Assembly: GCA_028710895.1 (NCBI GenBank)
Contig: JAQTTH010000006.1
Coordinates: forward strand, 62,001-126,000
Origin: Paludibacter sp.
GTDB taxonomy: Bacteria; Bacteroidota; Bacteroidia; Bacteroidales; Paludibacteraceae
DNA length: 64,000 nucleotides
Direction: 5' to 3'
Shown here piece by piece: positions 18,402-27,086 of this stretch. Every line of letters begins with the position of its first letter. Position 1 is the stretch's first letter. Made by a program: the position numbers and the translations under genes. A model generated the notes under the pieces. That model was given only the letters and a program-made list of their open reading frames with translations, did not search any database and was not told where the DNA came from.

Positions 18402-19568
18402 TTAATATTCAAATTTCCCGAACTCGCTTTCAATAAGCAACTCTTTCTTATCCGAAGCTTCGCAATAACCAATTATCTGCGCATCGATATTAAATGATTT
18501 CGAAATTTCAATTACTTGCTCAGCATATTCGGCAGGCAAGTAAACTTCCAAACGATGCCCCATATTGAAAACCTTATACATTTCCTTCCAATCAGTACCA
18601 GATTCCTTTTGAATCAATTGAAACAGTGGTGGAACAGGGAATAGATTATTTTTCACCACTTTAAGCTTATCAACAAAGTGAAGAATCTTAGTTTGTGCAC
18701 CACCTGAGCAATGTACCATTCCATGTATATTCGGACGAAGTTCCTGTAACAATTTCTTTACTACTGGTGCGTAAGTACGGGTTGGCGATAAAACCAGTTT
18801 ACCTGCATCAATTCCCAATCCCTCAACCGCATCAGTCAGTTTACAAGAGCCCGAATAAGCCAAATCCTGAGGTATATCAGCATTGTAACTTTCAGGATAT
18901 TTTACGGCCAGGTAATTCGCAAAAACATCGTGACGTGCCGAAGTCAAGCCATTGCTCCCCATGCCGCCATTATATTCTTTCTCGTAAGTTGCCTGTCCAC
19001 TCGACGATAGTCCTACAATCACATCACCGGCTTTAATGTTGGCATTGTCAATCACATCAACCCGTTTCATTCGGCATGTTACTGTGCTATCAACAATGAT
19101 TGTGCGAACCAAATCACCCACATCGGCAGTTTCGCCACCTGTAGGATAAATATTCACGCCCATGGTAGCCAATTCTTCTACCAGTTCATTTGTACCATTG
19201 ATAATGGCCGAAATAACTTCACCCGGAATGCGGTTTTTATTACGCCCGATCGTTGATGAAAGTAGAATGTTATCTGTTGCCCCAACGCACAATAAATCAT
19301 CAATATTCATGATAAGTGCATCTTGTGAAATTCCTTTCCAGACAGAAATATCGCCGGTCTCTTTCCAATAAACGTATGCTAATGAAGATTTTGTTCCGGC
19401 ACCATCAGCATGCATAATATTGCAATATTCAGGATCATTACCCAAAAAATCAGGGATAATTTTACAAAAAGCCTGTGGATAAAGCCCTTTGTCAATATTC
19501 TTTATCGCATTGTGTACATCTTCTTTTGAAGCAGAAACGCCTCTTAAATTATACCGTTGATCACTCAT
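18402..19568 (-). CDS. purM: Phosphoribosylformylglycinamidine cyclo-ligase (AIR synthetase)
   Basis: A 388-residue PurM/SelD-superfamily protein of the longer Bacteroidota type. It would make aminoimidazole ribotide from FGAM in purine synthesis. Visible: the N-terminal HADGAGTKSSLAY ATP/substrate loop, DALIMNIDDLLCVGAT, the glycine-rich YPTGGETADVGD and VIVGLSSSGQATYEKEYNGGMGSNGL. It lies 41 bp downstream of malQ on the same strand and may be cotranscribed with it. Confidence 0.88.
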   Translation of the reverse strand: MSDQRYNLRGVSASKEDVHNAIKNIDKGLYPQAFCKIIPDFLGNDPEYCNIMHADGAGTKSSLAYVYWKETGDISVWKGISQDALIMNIDDLLCVGATDNILLSSTIGRNKNRIPGEVISAIINGTNELVEELATMGVNIYPTGGETADVGDLVRTIIVDSTVTCRMKRVDVIDNANIKAGDVIVGLSSSGQATYEKEYNGGMGSNGLTSARHDVFANYLAVKYPESYNADIPQDLAYSGSCKLTDAVEGLGIDAGKLVLSPTRTYAPVVKKLLQELRPNIHGMVHCSGGAQTKILHFVDKLKVVKNNLFPVPPLFQLIQKESGTDWKEMYKVFNMGHRLEVYLPAEYAEQVIEISKSFNIDAQIIGYCEASDKKELLIESEFGKFEY

Positions 19569-19609
19569 TTTCGTAGTTAGCGTTATTTTATTGTTATTTG
19601 ATTTAAATT

Positions 19610-22288
19610 TTATCTTCGTGACTTTGAGATCATTTCAGTTACCTTATTATTGAACTTCGTTTCTTTCAGCAATTGCTCCAGCGTCATATGCATACGATAG
19701 CACCAAAAGTTACGCGGATTACTTGGAACATTAATGCGTTCAGCAAACGGGTGTTCCAGACATAATTTCGATTCCAAAGCCATCCAGTCCTGCCAGGGCA
19801 AAATGATGAGCATTGCTTCAGATTGTAAGTGCTGCTCAACAATTTTTTCAGCAATCCAGGTTTCGCAGGTTTCAGGAGCCGGTCCCTGCATACGTAGCGC
19901 TTTATTATAAAACCGCTGTGTCAAGGCAGGATCTTCTTCCCACCAAGCCCTAATTGGGTTCATATCATGAGTAGAAGTTGTGCATACAGAGCGATATGGC
20001 GCATCCGACGGCATAGCAAATTCAGCATTTGGTTTTTTAGGCATACGTTGAATTTCCAGACTTAATATTTCCAGCGAATTCATCACATCGGGGACGGAAT
20101 CGGGTACCATTCCTAAATCTTCTCCACAAACAAGCATATTTGTAGCCGAAATCAATGCCGGAAGCTTTTTCAGAGCTTGTTGCTTCCAGAATTCAGTATG
20201 TCGGTGATAGAAATAATCTACATATATACGATCGAGCAAACGGCGGGTTTCATCCGGTAAATCCCGGAAAGTAGCCGAACTATGCATCGAAATACGCGGA
20301 TGGAATTTATCAGTATCATGGATATCTCTTACAAAAAGCACCTCACAATGAAGCATATACAATCCATCTCGAATCAGAACTTCCTTATTTCCAAAATTAT
20401 AATCGAGCGAAGCGAAATGTTTCTCAATTTTTTTCTGAGTATCAAACTCCGGTTTGAATTTATAATTCTGCCAACCATCAGATAACAGGAATTCGCGAAT
20501 TACATCGTCCGTATATTTTCCAAAAGTGGCATAAAGCACATGCTCTTTCAGGAATGGTTTCAGGAAACGGCTTTCGTCCCACCAAAGTCCTTTAGATTGC
20601 AATTCCTCACGGGTAAATGGTAATGCAGGTTGAAAACTCCCTGTCAATCCCCAAACTGCATCCACCGGAATTCCCCAAATACGGAAAAAACCGAGCACAT
20701 GGTCAATGCGATATGCATCAAAATATTCGGCTAACTTTTGGAAACGCTTGCGCCACCATTGGTAACCATCTTTCTCCATCAGTTCCCAGTTATACGTTGG
20801 AAATCCCCAGTTTTGCCCGGTTGCAGAAAAATCATCGGGTGGAGCTCCGGCCTGCATATTGGTATTAAATAAATCAGGTTCAACCCAGGCATCAACACTT
20901 CGAGGACTGACACCAATCGGAATATCACCTTTGATGGCTATACCATTTTCGCGGGCATAATCATGCACTTCCACCAATTGTTTGTGTAAATGATACTGAA
21001 GAAAATAATAAAGAGCTATTTCGTTGAAATGAGGTTGATCGGGCGAAGTCAAAACATCAATTTCATGCTTGTTGAAAACGCTGTATTCGGGCCATTTGGC
21101 AAAAGATGGCGTTCCATTCAAGTCCCGCAAATAGGAAAATGCTGCATAAGGAACTAACCATTCCCGATTAGCTTCAAAAAACTGTTTGTAGTCATCGCTC
21201 GCAAAAACGGAAGGACTTTCCTGAGGATAAATAATTTTAAAATACTCCCATTTTGCATTCATTACGTTCTGATAATCAGAAAATGTCTGCGCATTCAATT
21301 CCAGCTTTTTGGCCTGAAAATAGTCTTTTTGAGCTTTAGTTTTCAGTTTCCCCATTTTATCCAAATGCAGATAAATCGGGTGCAAAGCATAAACCGAAAC
21401 GGCATTATATGGATATGAGTCGTAATTGGTATGATACAGAATTGTATCGTTTATCGGAAGAGTCTGAATAACGCGCTGGCCGGTTTTCCTGGCCCAATCA
21501 ACCATTTTCTTTAGGTCGTTGAATTCTCCAATCCCAAAGCCTTTTTCGCTTCGCAACGAAAAAACCGGGATTGCTACCCCTGCGCCTTTCCACGAAGGGA
21601 TTAATCGAATAAAATGTTCATCGTTTATAATCGTTAACGCATTTTTATCGGCACTGGCAACTTGCCGGTTTGGTCCCCCACCCCAGGCTAATACTTCGTC
21701 GGTCTTTGAATTAACAATCAGGTATTTATATTCGAGGGGAAAGTTTATTTTGTTTGCATCGAGAGTGATACTCCAAATCGGATAGTTTGATTCATTCAAT
21801 CTGACTTTATTTACCACATCCCAGCTTCCTAAAGCCTCTTGATTTCCAACAATTGCAAAATGCCGGTCGGGCTCCATTTGTGGACAATTAATGCTAAGCA
21901 CTAAGTTTCCATCATTAGAGTCAGGTTCGGGTTTAGGAGTTCTTTTAAAAAAACAATCGGAAAATGCAGCCGTTTTGAAAGGACTATCACCGTAAGACGC
22001 CCGCCAGTTATCAAGAACATTGACATTATCTTTGAAAGCTGGAAAATTCAAAATCCGCACACCGCCATATTCATATACAAATGATTTATTGACATTTAAA
22101 ACGGCATATTGATACGAAATAGAGACTGACTTTTCAATAGAAATCTCCACACTCCACTCCGATTTATCGTTACATCGCATCTCATAATCTTCAAACGAAT
22201 CAGCTTCTGATTGAGATGAAGTATGCAACAATAGGTGCATTGATTCACCCCATTGAGTTTTAAAATGTATATTGAATCTGATTTTCAT
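19610..22288 (-). CDS. malQ: 4-alpha-glucanotransferase with two starch-binding domains
   Basis: An 892-residue amylomaltase. Two CBM20-type starch-binding modules occupy about residues 1-240, followed by a GH77 catalytic domain. The second CBM20 shows AIVGNQEALGSWD. The GH77 part shows VIQTLPINDTI, the nucleophile region YRIDHVLGFFRIWG and the acid/base region CGEDLGMVPDSVP. It transfers alpha-1,4-glucan segments in maltodextrin and glycogen turnover, probably in the cytoplasm. The long CBM20-GH77 form is the plant DPE2-like type seen in Bacteroidota. Confidence 0.93.
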   Translation of the reverse strand: MKIRFNIHFKTQWGESMHLLLHTSSQSEADSFEDYEMRCNDKSEWSVEISIEKSVSISYQYAVLNVNKSFVYEYGGVRILNFPAFKDNVNVLDNWRASYGDSPFKTAAFSDCFFKRTPKPEPDSNDGNLVLSINCPQMEPDRHFAIVGNQEALGSWDVVNKVRLNESNYPIWSITLDANKINFPLEYKYLIVNSKTDEVLAWGGGPNRQVASADKNALTIINDEHFIRLIPSWKGAGVAIPVFSLRSEKGFGIGEFNDLKKMVDWARKTGQRVIQTLPINDTILYHTNYDSYPYNAVSVYALHPIYLHLDKMGKLKTKAQKDYFQAKKLELNAQTFSDYQNVMNAKWEYFKIIYPQESPSVFASDDYKQFFEANREWLVPYAAFSYLRDLNGTPSFAKWPEYSVFNKHEIDVLTSPDQPHFNEIALYYFLQYHLHKQLVEVHDYARENGIAIKGDIPIGVSPRSVDAWVEPDLFNTNMQAGAPPDDFSATGQNWGFPTYNWELMEKDGYQWWRKRFQKLAEYFDAYRIDHVLGFFRIWGIPVDAVWGLTGSFQPALPFTREELQSKGLWWDESRFLKPFLKEHVLYATFGKYTDDVIREFLLSDGWQNYKFKPEFDTQKKIEKHFASLDYNFGNKEVLIRDGLYMLHCEVLFVRDIHDTDKFHPRISMHSSATFRDLPDETRRLLDRIYVDYFYHRHTEFWKQQALKKLPALISATNMLVCGEDLGMVPDSVPDVMNSLEILSLEIQRMPKKPNAEFAMPSDAPYRSVCTTSTHDMNPIRAWWEEDPALTQRFYNKALRMQGPAPETCETWIAEKIVEQHLQSEAMLIILPWQDWMALESKLCLEHPFAERINVPSNPRNFWCYRMHMTLEQLLKETKFNNKVTEMISKSRR

Positions 22289-22312
22289 AATTTTATCTTA
22301 TCTATTTGGATA

Positions 22313-22320
22313 CAAATTTA
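22313..22320 (-). promoter_or_regulatory. -7 box for malQ
   Basis: The minus strand reads TAAATTTG, 25 bp upstream of the malQ ATG, matching TAnnTTTG. Confidence 0.45.
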
Positions 22321-22386
22321 CGAAAATAATGCGCAAAAAAAAGTGGAATAAAGAATCAGTACTAAAGAATAACTGCAAACGATTGA

Positions 22387-22428
22387 GAAAAAATAAAACC
22401 TTCTCAGTAATTAAACTAAGAAGGTTTT
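22387..22428 (-). terminator. Terminator of tRNA-Cys
   Basis: AGAAGGTTTT/AAAACCTTCT arms form a 10-bp hairpin, followed on the minus strand by T-rich sequence. It lies directly downstream of the tRNA gene. Confidence 0.85.
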
Positions 22429-22429
22429 G

Positions 22430-22500
22430 AGGTTCGTGGCGGATTCGAACCGCCGTATACGGTTTTGCAGACCGGTGCCTAGCCACTCGGCCAACGAACC
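22430..22500 (-). tRNA. tRNA-Cys (GCA)
   Basis: The minus strand reads GGTTCGT at the 5' end and ACGAACC plus U73 at the 3' end, pairing to a full acceptor stem. The anticodon loop CTGCAAA contains GCA between the paired arms CGGT and ACCG. The T-loop is GGTTCGAATCC within GGCGGTTCGAATCCGCC. The 71-nt length fits tRNA-Cys; CCA is not encoded. A terminator hairpin follows. Confidence 0.97.
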
Positions 22501-22584
22501 TTGTTTTTCGGAGTGCAAAGATAGCATTTTTTCGGTTCGTTCCAAAGCTTTTGTGGCAAAAAAGTTAGAAAAGCATTTATATTA

Positions 22585-23049
22585 TTAAGGACGTGGCCTT
22601 TCGGGTGGACGCCGGCCCTGGAAATCCTGCAAAAGCTTACGTTTAAACTCCCGTTCGGCCCTGTAATAATTGAAAAGTGTTTCGGGTGAAAGCAATTTTC
22701 GAAGCTGCATATGATAATTCTTGAAAAGCTGAGCTTCTTTAAACTCAAAATCAACATACCGATCATTTAGCTCAGCATAATTTGGTTTCACTTTTTTAGC
22801 GTCTTTCATTGACGCTTTAAAAAACTCCCGATTTTGTTGATGTAAATCCCATACTGATTTCTCATAACTCATAAAAACGGATTGAACTTTAGCAACATCA
22901 TCCGGAGTTAATTGAGCTTTGGCAACCAAAAATTGCCATTTTTGATTGTGCATTTCTTCAATTTTCGGCATTCTGTCGTTATCCTGAGCACTGAGAAACT
23001 GGCCCAACAGTACAAACGCGCTAAAAAGTATAAATTTTATTGTTTTCAT
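22585..23049 (-). CDS. Periplasmic Spy/CpxP-like helical protein
   Basis: A 154-residue exported protein with a signal peptide (MKTIKFILFSAFVLLGQFLSAQ), then an all-helical, highly charged body with LTPDDVAKVQSVFMSYEKSVWDL and LLSPETLFNYYRAEREFKRKLL, and an Arg/Pro-rich tail. Size and pattern recall Spy/CpxP-type periplasmic chaperones or metal sensors, but the LTxxQ motifs are weak. It is the third gene of an ECF sigma/anti-sigma/effector set, so an envelope-stress role is inferred. Confidence 0.65.
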   Translation of the reverse strand: MKTIKFILFSAFVLLGQFLSAQDNDRMPKIEEMHNQKWQFLVAKAQLTPDDVAKVQSVFMSYEKSVWDLHQQNREFFKASMKDAKKVKPNYAELNDRYVDFEFKEAQLFKNYHMQLRKLLSPETLFNYYRAEREFKRKLLQDFQGRRPPERPRP

Positions 23050-23090
23050 AAACTGAAATTTTATTTGTTTATCAAAAATCCAGGGTCTTA

Positions 23091-23420
23091 TTATTTTGTG
23101 GAACTATTATTATCCACATAACAATCCAACAAGGCGCTTTCGTCAACCTGAGACAGCACATAGGTTTCATAATTGTCAGTATTTTTTACAATATTTCTCT
23201 GACTATTTGTGGTATAAAAAACCGGTGTTAATACCATTACACCTACAAATACAGCAGCGGCGGCATACATCCATGGCCTGAAGATCTTATGTGATCGGGC
23301 CGAATTATATCCAATTTGTTTGTCAATCTGATTGGCAAACTGTTCGAAATAATTATCAGGGACGCTGAACGGCAATTCCTTTCCTATTTCTTCAAACGAT
23401 ATATTTTTGTTCGTTTTCAT
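23091..23420 (-). CDS. Putative anti-sigma factor, single-pass
   Basis: A 109-residue protein with a cytoplasmic N-terminal part (about residues 1-45), one membrane segment (WMYAAAAVFVGVMVLTPVFY) and a short periplasmic tail containing DNYETYVLSQVDESALLDCY. No zinc-binding HxxxCxxC motif is present. Its place 75 bp after the ECF sigma gene and its topology point to an anti-sigma factor; sequence identity alone would not prove it. Confidence 0.65.
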   Translation of the reverse strand: MKTNKNISFEEIGKELPFSVPDNYFEQFANQIDKQIGYNSARSHKIFRPWMYAAAAVFVGVMVLTPVFYTTNSQRNIVKNTDNYETYVLSQVDESALLDCYVDNNSSTK

Positions 23421-23495
23421 ATTCTTATTGTACTCTCCGTTTGACTATTAAAGTTCATTTAGGTTTAATTACATTTATTTTTTTATGATTGAAAT

Positions 23496-24044
23496 TCATT
23501 CCTCTTCAGAGAAAATCTTTTCAATTTTTTTTACAGCATGATGGTAAGAGGCTTTCAGTGCACCAACCGAAGTACCCAAAATACTTTCCATTTGTTCGTA
23601 AGTTATTTCCTCAAAATACTTCATATTAAATACAAGTCGTTGTTTTTCAGGCAATGTAAGTATAGCCTTTTGGAGTCTGATTTGCAATTCATTACCATTC
23701 ATATAGGTATCGGCCTGAAGATTCTGAAGCATTAAATCCTCATCACCATCCATAGATTGAAGGTTTCTCATGCGCTTATTAGCCAGAAAAGTCAGCGTTT
23801 CGTTGGTTGCAATCCGATATAACCAGGTTGAAACCTGAGAATCGCCCCGAAAGCCATCCAACCCATTCCAGGCCTTCATAAACGTATTTTGCAACACATC
23901 ATTTGCATCGTCGTGCGACAAAACCATCTTTCGGATATGCCAATAGAGCCGTTCCTGATAGGAGCGCACTAACGAAGAAAACGCTGCAGCACGTTTCTTA
24001 GGTTGACTAAGTTGTATTTGCAAATCCTTTTCGTTTGGATCCAT
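23496..24044 (-). CDS. ECF-type RNA polymerase sigma factor
   Basis: A 182-residue sigma-70 family protein with only regions 2 and 4. Region 2 is seen at DANDVLQNTFMKAWNGLDGFRGDSQVSTWLYRIATNE and region 4 at LPEKQRLVFNMKYFEEITYEQMESILGTSVGALKASYHHAVKKI. It would direct transcription of an extracytoplasmic-stress regulon. It is followed by the putative anti-sigma gene and a Spy/CpxP-like gene on the same strand. Confidence 0.93.
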   Translation of the reverse strand: MDPNEKDLQIQLSQPKKRAAAFSSLVRSYQERLYWHIRKMVLSHDDANDVLQNTFMKAWNGLDGFRGDSQVSTWLYRIATNETLTFLANKRMRNLQSMDGDEDLMLQNLQADTYMNGNELQIRLQKAILTLPEKQRLVFNMKYFEEITYEQMESILGTSVGALKASYHHAVKKIEKIFSEEE

Positions 24045-24126
24045 ATTTTAACAGATTAGCAACAACGCTTGTAAATTGAATTTATAAAATTGATTTTTGA
24101 GTTGGACTCACAAAATTAAAAATGGT

Positions 24127-25080
24127 TTAATTTACCCTTGAAATATCTTTACTGCCGGCAAAAAAACGTATAATATTCTGTGAAGCAAACCGGCTCATTT
24201 CATTTCGGGCTTCAATGGTGGCAGTTCCATTATGTGGGGCAAGAACTACGTTGTCAAGCCGAAGTAATTCGATTGAAATCTGAGGTTCAGATTCATACAC
24301 ATCCAATGCTGCAGCATAAATCGCCTTTCTTTTCAATGCCTCAACTAATGCCTGTTCGTCTACTATAGAACCTCGAGCCGTATTGATCAAAATAGAGCTT
24401 GGCTTCATTTGATTCAGCTGTTCAGTACTGATTAAATGATGTGTTTCATCTGTCAAAGGCGTATGTAAAGATACTATGTCTGAAATTTTCAACAATTCGT
24501 CCATTTCTACCCATTGTGCCTGGAAACGGGTTTCAACTTCACTAGCAAGTTGAGTTCGGTTATAGTAAACAATTTTGAGTCCGCTGGCCAAAGCCCGGCG
24601 AGCCAATGCCTGACCAATCCGCCCCATTCCAATGATACCAAGCGTTTTCCCATAAAGCGTTTGACTCAGATTTTCCATTACACCCCACTTTAAACCATTT
24701 TCTGTTCTGAGCTTACGGTCACATTCAGTTATACGCCGTGCAGCAGCATGCATTAGTGCAAAAGCCTGTTCGGCAGTAGGTTCAATAACCGGATCGGGGG
24801 TATTGGTGACAACTATTCCGCGCTCGGCTGCATAATTGACATCAATGTTATTGTATCCCACACCGTAATTGGCAATAATTTTCACCCTTTTGGCAGCAGC
24901 ATCAATCATATCTTTATCCACTTTATACAGGAAAGTTGGTATAAATGCGTCAAAATCGGGCAGTAAACGAATCACTTCTTCTTTTGTAAAAACTTCATTT
25001 TCAGGAAACACAATCTCGAACTGATTTTGCAATTCTAAAAAACCGTCGGGAAGTAAACGAGTGGAAACAAGTACGCGCAT
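24127..25080 (-). CDS. D-2-hydroxyacid dehydrogenase (NAD-dependent)
   Basis: A 317-residue member of the phosphoglycerate/D-lactate dehydrogenase superfamily. NAD-binding loop: TLGIIGMGRIGQALARRA. Catalytic Arg in LINTARGSIVDEQALVEAL, Glu in AALDVYESEP and His in LAPHNGTATIEAR are all visible. The early ANYGVGYNNIDVNYAAERGI is typical of the hydroxypyruvate/glyoxylate reductase-like subgroup. The substrate cannot be fixed from sequence; it lacks the C-terminal ACT domain of serine-pathway PGDH. Confidence 0.88.
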   Translation of the reverse strand: MRVLVSTRLLPDGFLELQNQFEIVFPENEVFTKEEVIRLLPDFDAFIPTFLYKVDKDMIDAAAKRVKIIANYGVGYNNIDVNYAAERGIVVTNTPDPVIEPTAEQAFALMHAAARRITECDRKLRTENGLKWGVMENLSQTLYGKTLGIIGMGRIGQALARRALASGLKIVYYNRTQLASEVETRFQAQWVEMDELLKISDIVSLHTPLTDETHHLISTEQLNQMKPSSILINTARGSIVDEQALVEALKRKAIYAAALDVYESEPQISIELLRLDNVVLAPHNGTATIEARNEMSRFASQNIIRFFAGSKDISRVN

Positions 25081-25143
25081 AGAAACTAAATTGGTTTTAT
25101 TGAGCAGAAAGACAAATATAGGAATTTAAAAACTAATAGCCAT

Positions 25144-25170
25144 AAAAAAAGCGGGTAAACCCGCCCTTTT
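25144..25170 (-). terminator. Terminator of the SRPBCC gene
   Basis: GCGGGTAAACCCGC hairpin at 25151-25164, followed on the minus strand by seven T residues. It ends the SRPBCC gene and separates it from the downstream dehydrogenase gene. Confidence 0.85.
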
Positions 25171-25189
25171 CTATTGTTTTCGCATTATG

Positions 25190-25717
25190 TTATTTTTCAA
25201 GTACACTCTTCAAATTATCCAAACTCTTTTCAATATCTTTACCCAACATTTTCTCCATCATTCCTTTCATCACATTCATTGGAAATTTAGCCGGACTATA
25301 GAACCCCCACAATACACGAGTCTGATTTTCTGACACTTTATCGATGACAAAGCCGGATTTTGCCACGTTTTTCATCGGGCGGCTAAACCTTACCTCATAT
25401 TGTATATTCTTTCCTTCTTCAATACTCAAAACCTCCTGTTCACCTGCTCCTACGTTTTTGTTCGTTGGGCTATCCCAGCTATAAATATATCCAACCTCAC
25501 CATCAGTCCCTTTATAATTTTTATTCATGTTCGGATCCGTCATATTCCAGACACTAAAATTATCCTGATTTCTTACAAATTTCAGATAATTAAACACTTC
25601 GCTGAGTGGTTTTTCAATGATAACGCTGCGTTCAATATTCATTTCTTTACCGGCAAACAAGGCTGCAATTAAAATAGCAGCAACAAATAGTACAATTACA
25701 ATAAGAGCTGTTGTCAT
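25190..25717 (-). CDS. SRPBCC (START-like) family protein
   Basis: A 175-residue protein with an N-terminal membrane anchor (ALIVIVLFVAAILIAALFAG), then a polyketide-cyclase/START-like domain: ERSVIIEKPLSEVFNYLKFVRNQDNFSVW is the usual start of the fold, and WDSPTNKNVGAGEQEV follows. The family binds hydrophobic ligands; no ligand or partner is evident. It is transcribed alone and ends at a strong hairpin. Confidence 0.82.
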   Translation of the reverse strand: MTTALIVIVLFVAAILIAALFAGKEMNIERSVIIEKPLSEVFNYLKFVRNQDNFSVWNMTDPNMNKNYKGTDGEVGYIYSWDSPTNKNVGAGEQEVLSIEEGKNIQYEVRFSRPMKNVAKSGFVIDKVSENQTRVLWGFYSPAKFPMNVMKGMMEKMLGKDIEKSLDNLKSVLEK

Positions 25718-25902
25718 ATAAATTAATTTTAAAAGTTTATAATATTATGAAACATAACAGGAGCATATTTAGTTTTAATGAATCATCACATAATTTATTT
25801 AGTACCAGTTTGTGACGGAGATTTGGTATTATCCCCATAAATGACTACAAGATCTTGATAGAATCAGCATTAGTGGTGATATAAAAATTGATTTTGCATC
25901 CA

Positions 25903-25910
25903 TAACTTTG
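25903..25910 (+). promoter_or_regulatory. -7 box before the porin-feoAB genes
   Basis: TAACTTTG lies 30 bp before the porin ATG and matches TAnnTTTG. No Fur-box dyad was recognised by eye. Confidence 0.5.
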
Positions 25911-25940
25911 CACACAAATAATACGAAATAGATATTCGTC

Positions 25941-27065
25941 ATGAAGCTAATTTACAAATTATCAATTACCGGACTGTTTACAACAATCTGGTTATGCTCA
26001 ATTCAGGCGCAAGTGGACAGTAATGCAAAGGAATCTTCTTTTAAATTCCAGGCATCTTATATTGGTGATTTGGTTAGCAATTTTAGTGGTGGTATAAAAA
26101 CCGGGACTACTTATTTAGGATTAGCGAATCTTAAAGCCGGATTCAATACTGAAAAGGCGAACTGGTGGAAAGGTGGGCAAGTTTTTGTAAACGTAGGCAA
26201 TACACATGGTGGAGAGCCTTCAACCACATTAGTTGGAGACTTTCAGGGAGTTTCAAACATCGAAGCCGGTAATCTTACATTCATGTATGAACTTTGGTTT
26301 AAACAAAATATTGGCAAATTTGAAATTACACTTGGCTTGCAGGATTTAAATTCTGATTTTGCAGTAAGCGAAAACGGAGCCTTGTTCACAAATAGCTCAT
26401 TTGGGATACATTCGAGTTTAGCGGATAATATATCAGTACCCATTTTCCCTTTGACAGCTTTAGGGGCAAATATCCATTACAATATCTCAGACACTTATAC
26501 CTGGGAAGCAGCTATTTTTGATGGAACACCTGATGACTTTGAGAAAAATCCATACAACCTGAACTGGAAATTAAGTAAAGAACAAGGATATCTGTTGGTA
26601 ACTGAATTTCGATCCAACAAAACACTGATTAAAGGCAAAAATGGAATTTACAAATTTGGCGCATATTATCACCAACACAATGATTCGATAGATAATCAAC
26701 AACGAAATGGTGGACTCTATTTAGTTGCAGACCAACAGATAACAGACAAATTATCACTCTTTACACAAATCGGATATAGTCCGAAGAAGCTAAATTACAA
26801 CAACAAATACTTTAGTATAGGTTTCAATTACAAGGGATTATTCAACAAAAGACCTGCTGACCAGTTCGGTCTGGCAATGAATTATGCAAGTATCGAATCT
26901 AGTAATATTGGAAGTGAAACTGCATTTGAGATGACCTATAAGTACGAACTTTGCGAACACATTTATTTGAGACCCGACATTCAATACATTATTAATCCGG
27001 CAGGCACGAACAGTAAACTTAAAAACGCTTTAGTAGGATTTTTACGTTTCGGAATTGATTTTTAA
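25941..27065 (+). CDS. OprB-like outer-membrane porin
   Basis: A 374-residue exported protein with a signal peptide (LSITGLFTTIWLCSIQAQ) and many amphipathic beta-strands. It has the OprB-type arrangement ASYIGDLVSNFSGG, GTTYLGLANLKAGFNTEKANWWKGG and an internal ALGANIHYNISDTYTWEAAIFDG. It ends in a strand with a terminal phenylalanine (FLRFGIDF), typical of outer-membrane barrels. It lies 21 bp before the FeoAB gene, so it may supply iron or another small solute rather than sugar; this link is inference. Confidence 0.82.
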   Translation: MKLIYKLSITGLFTTIWLCSIQAQVDSNAKESSFKFQASYIGDLVSNFSGGIKTGTTYLGLANLKAGFNTEKANWWKGGQVFVNVGNTHGGEPSTTLVGDFQGVSNIEAGNLTFMYELWFKQNIGKFEITLGLQDLNSDFAVSENGALFTNSSFGIHSSLADNISVPIFPLTALGANIHYNISDTYTWEAAIFDGTPDDFEKNPYNLNWKLSKEQGYLLVTEFRSNKTLIKGKNGIYKFGAYYHQHNDSIDNQQRNGGLYLVADQQITDKLSLFTQIGYSPKKLNYNNKYFSIGFNYKGLFNKRPADQFGLAMNYASIESSNIGSETAFEMTYKYELCEHIYLRPDIQYIINPAGTNSKLKNALVGFLRFGIDF

Positions 27066-27086
27066 AAAATAAATCATTTACACAAA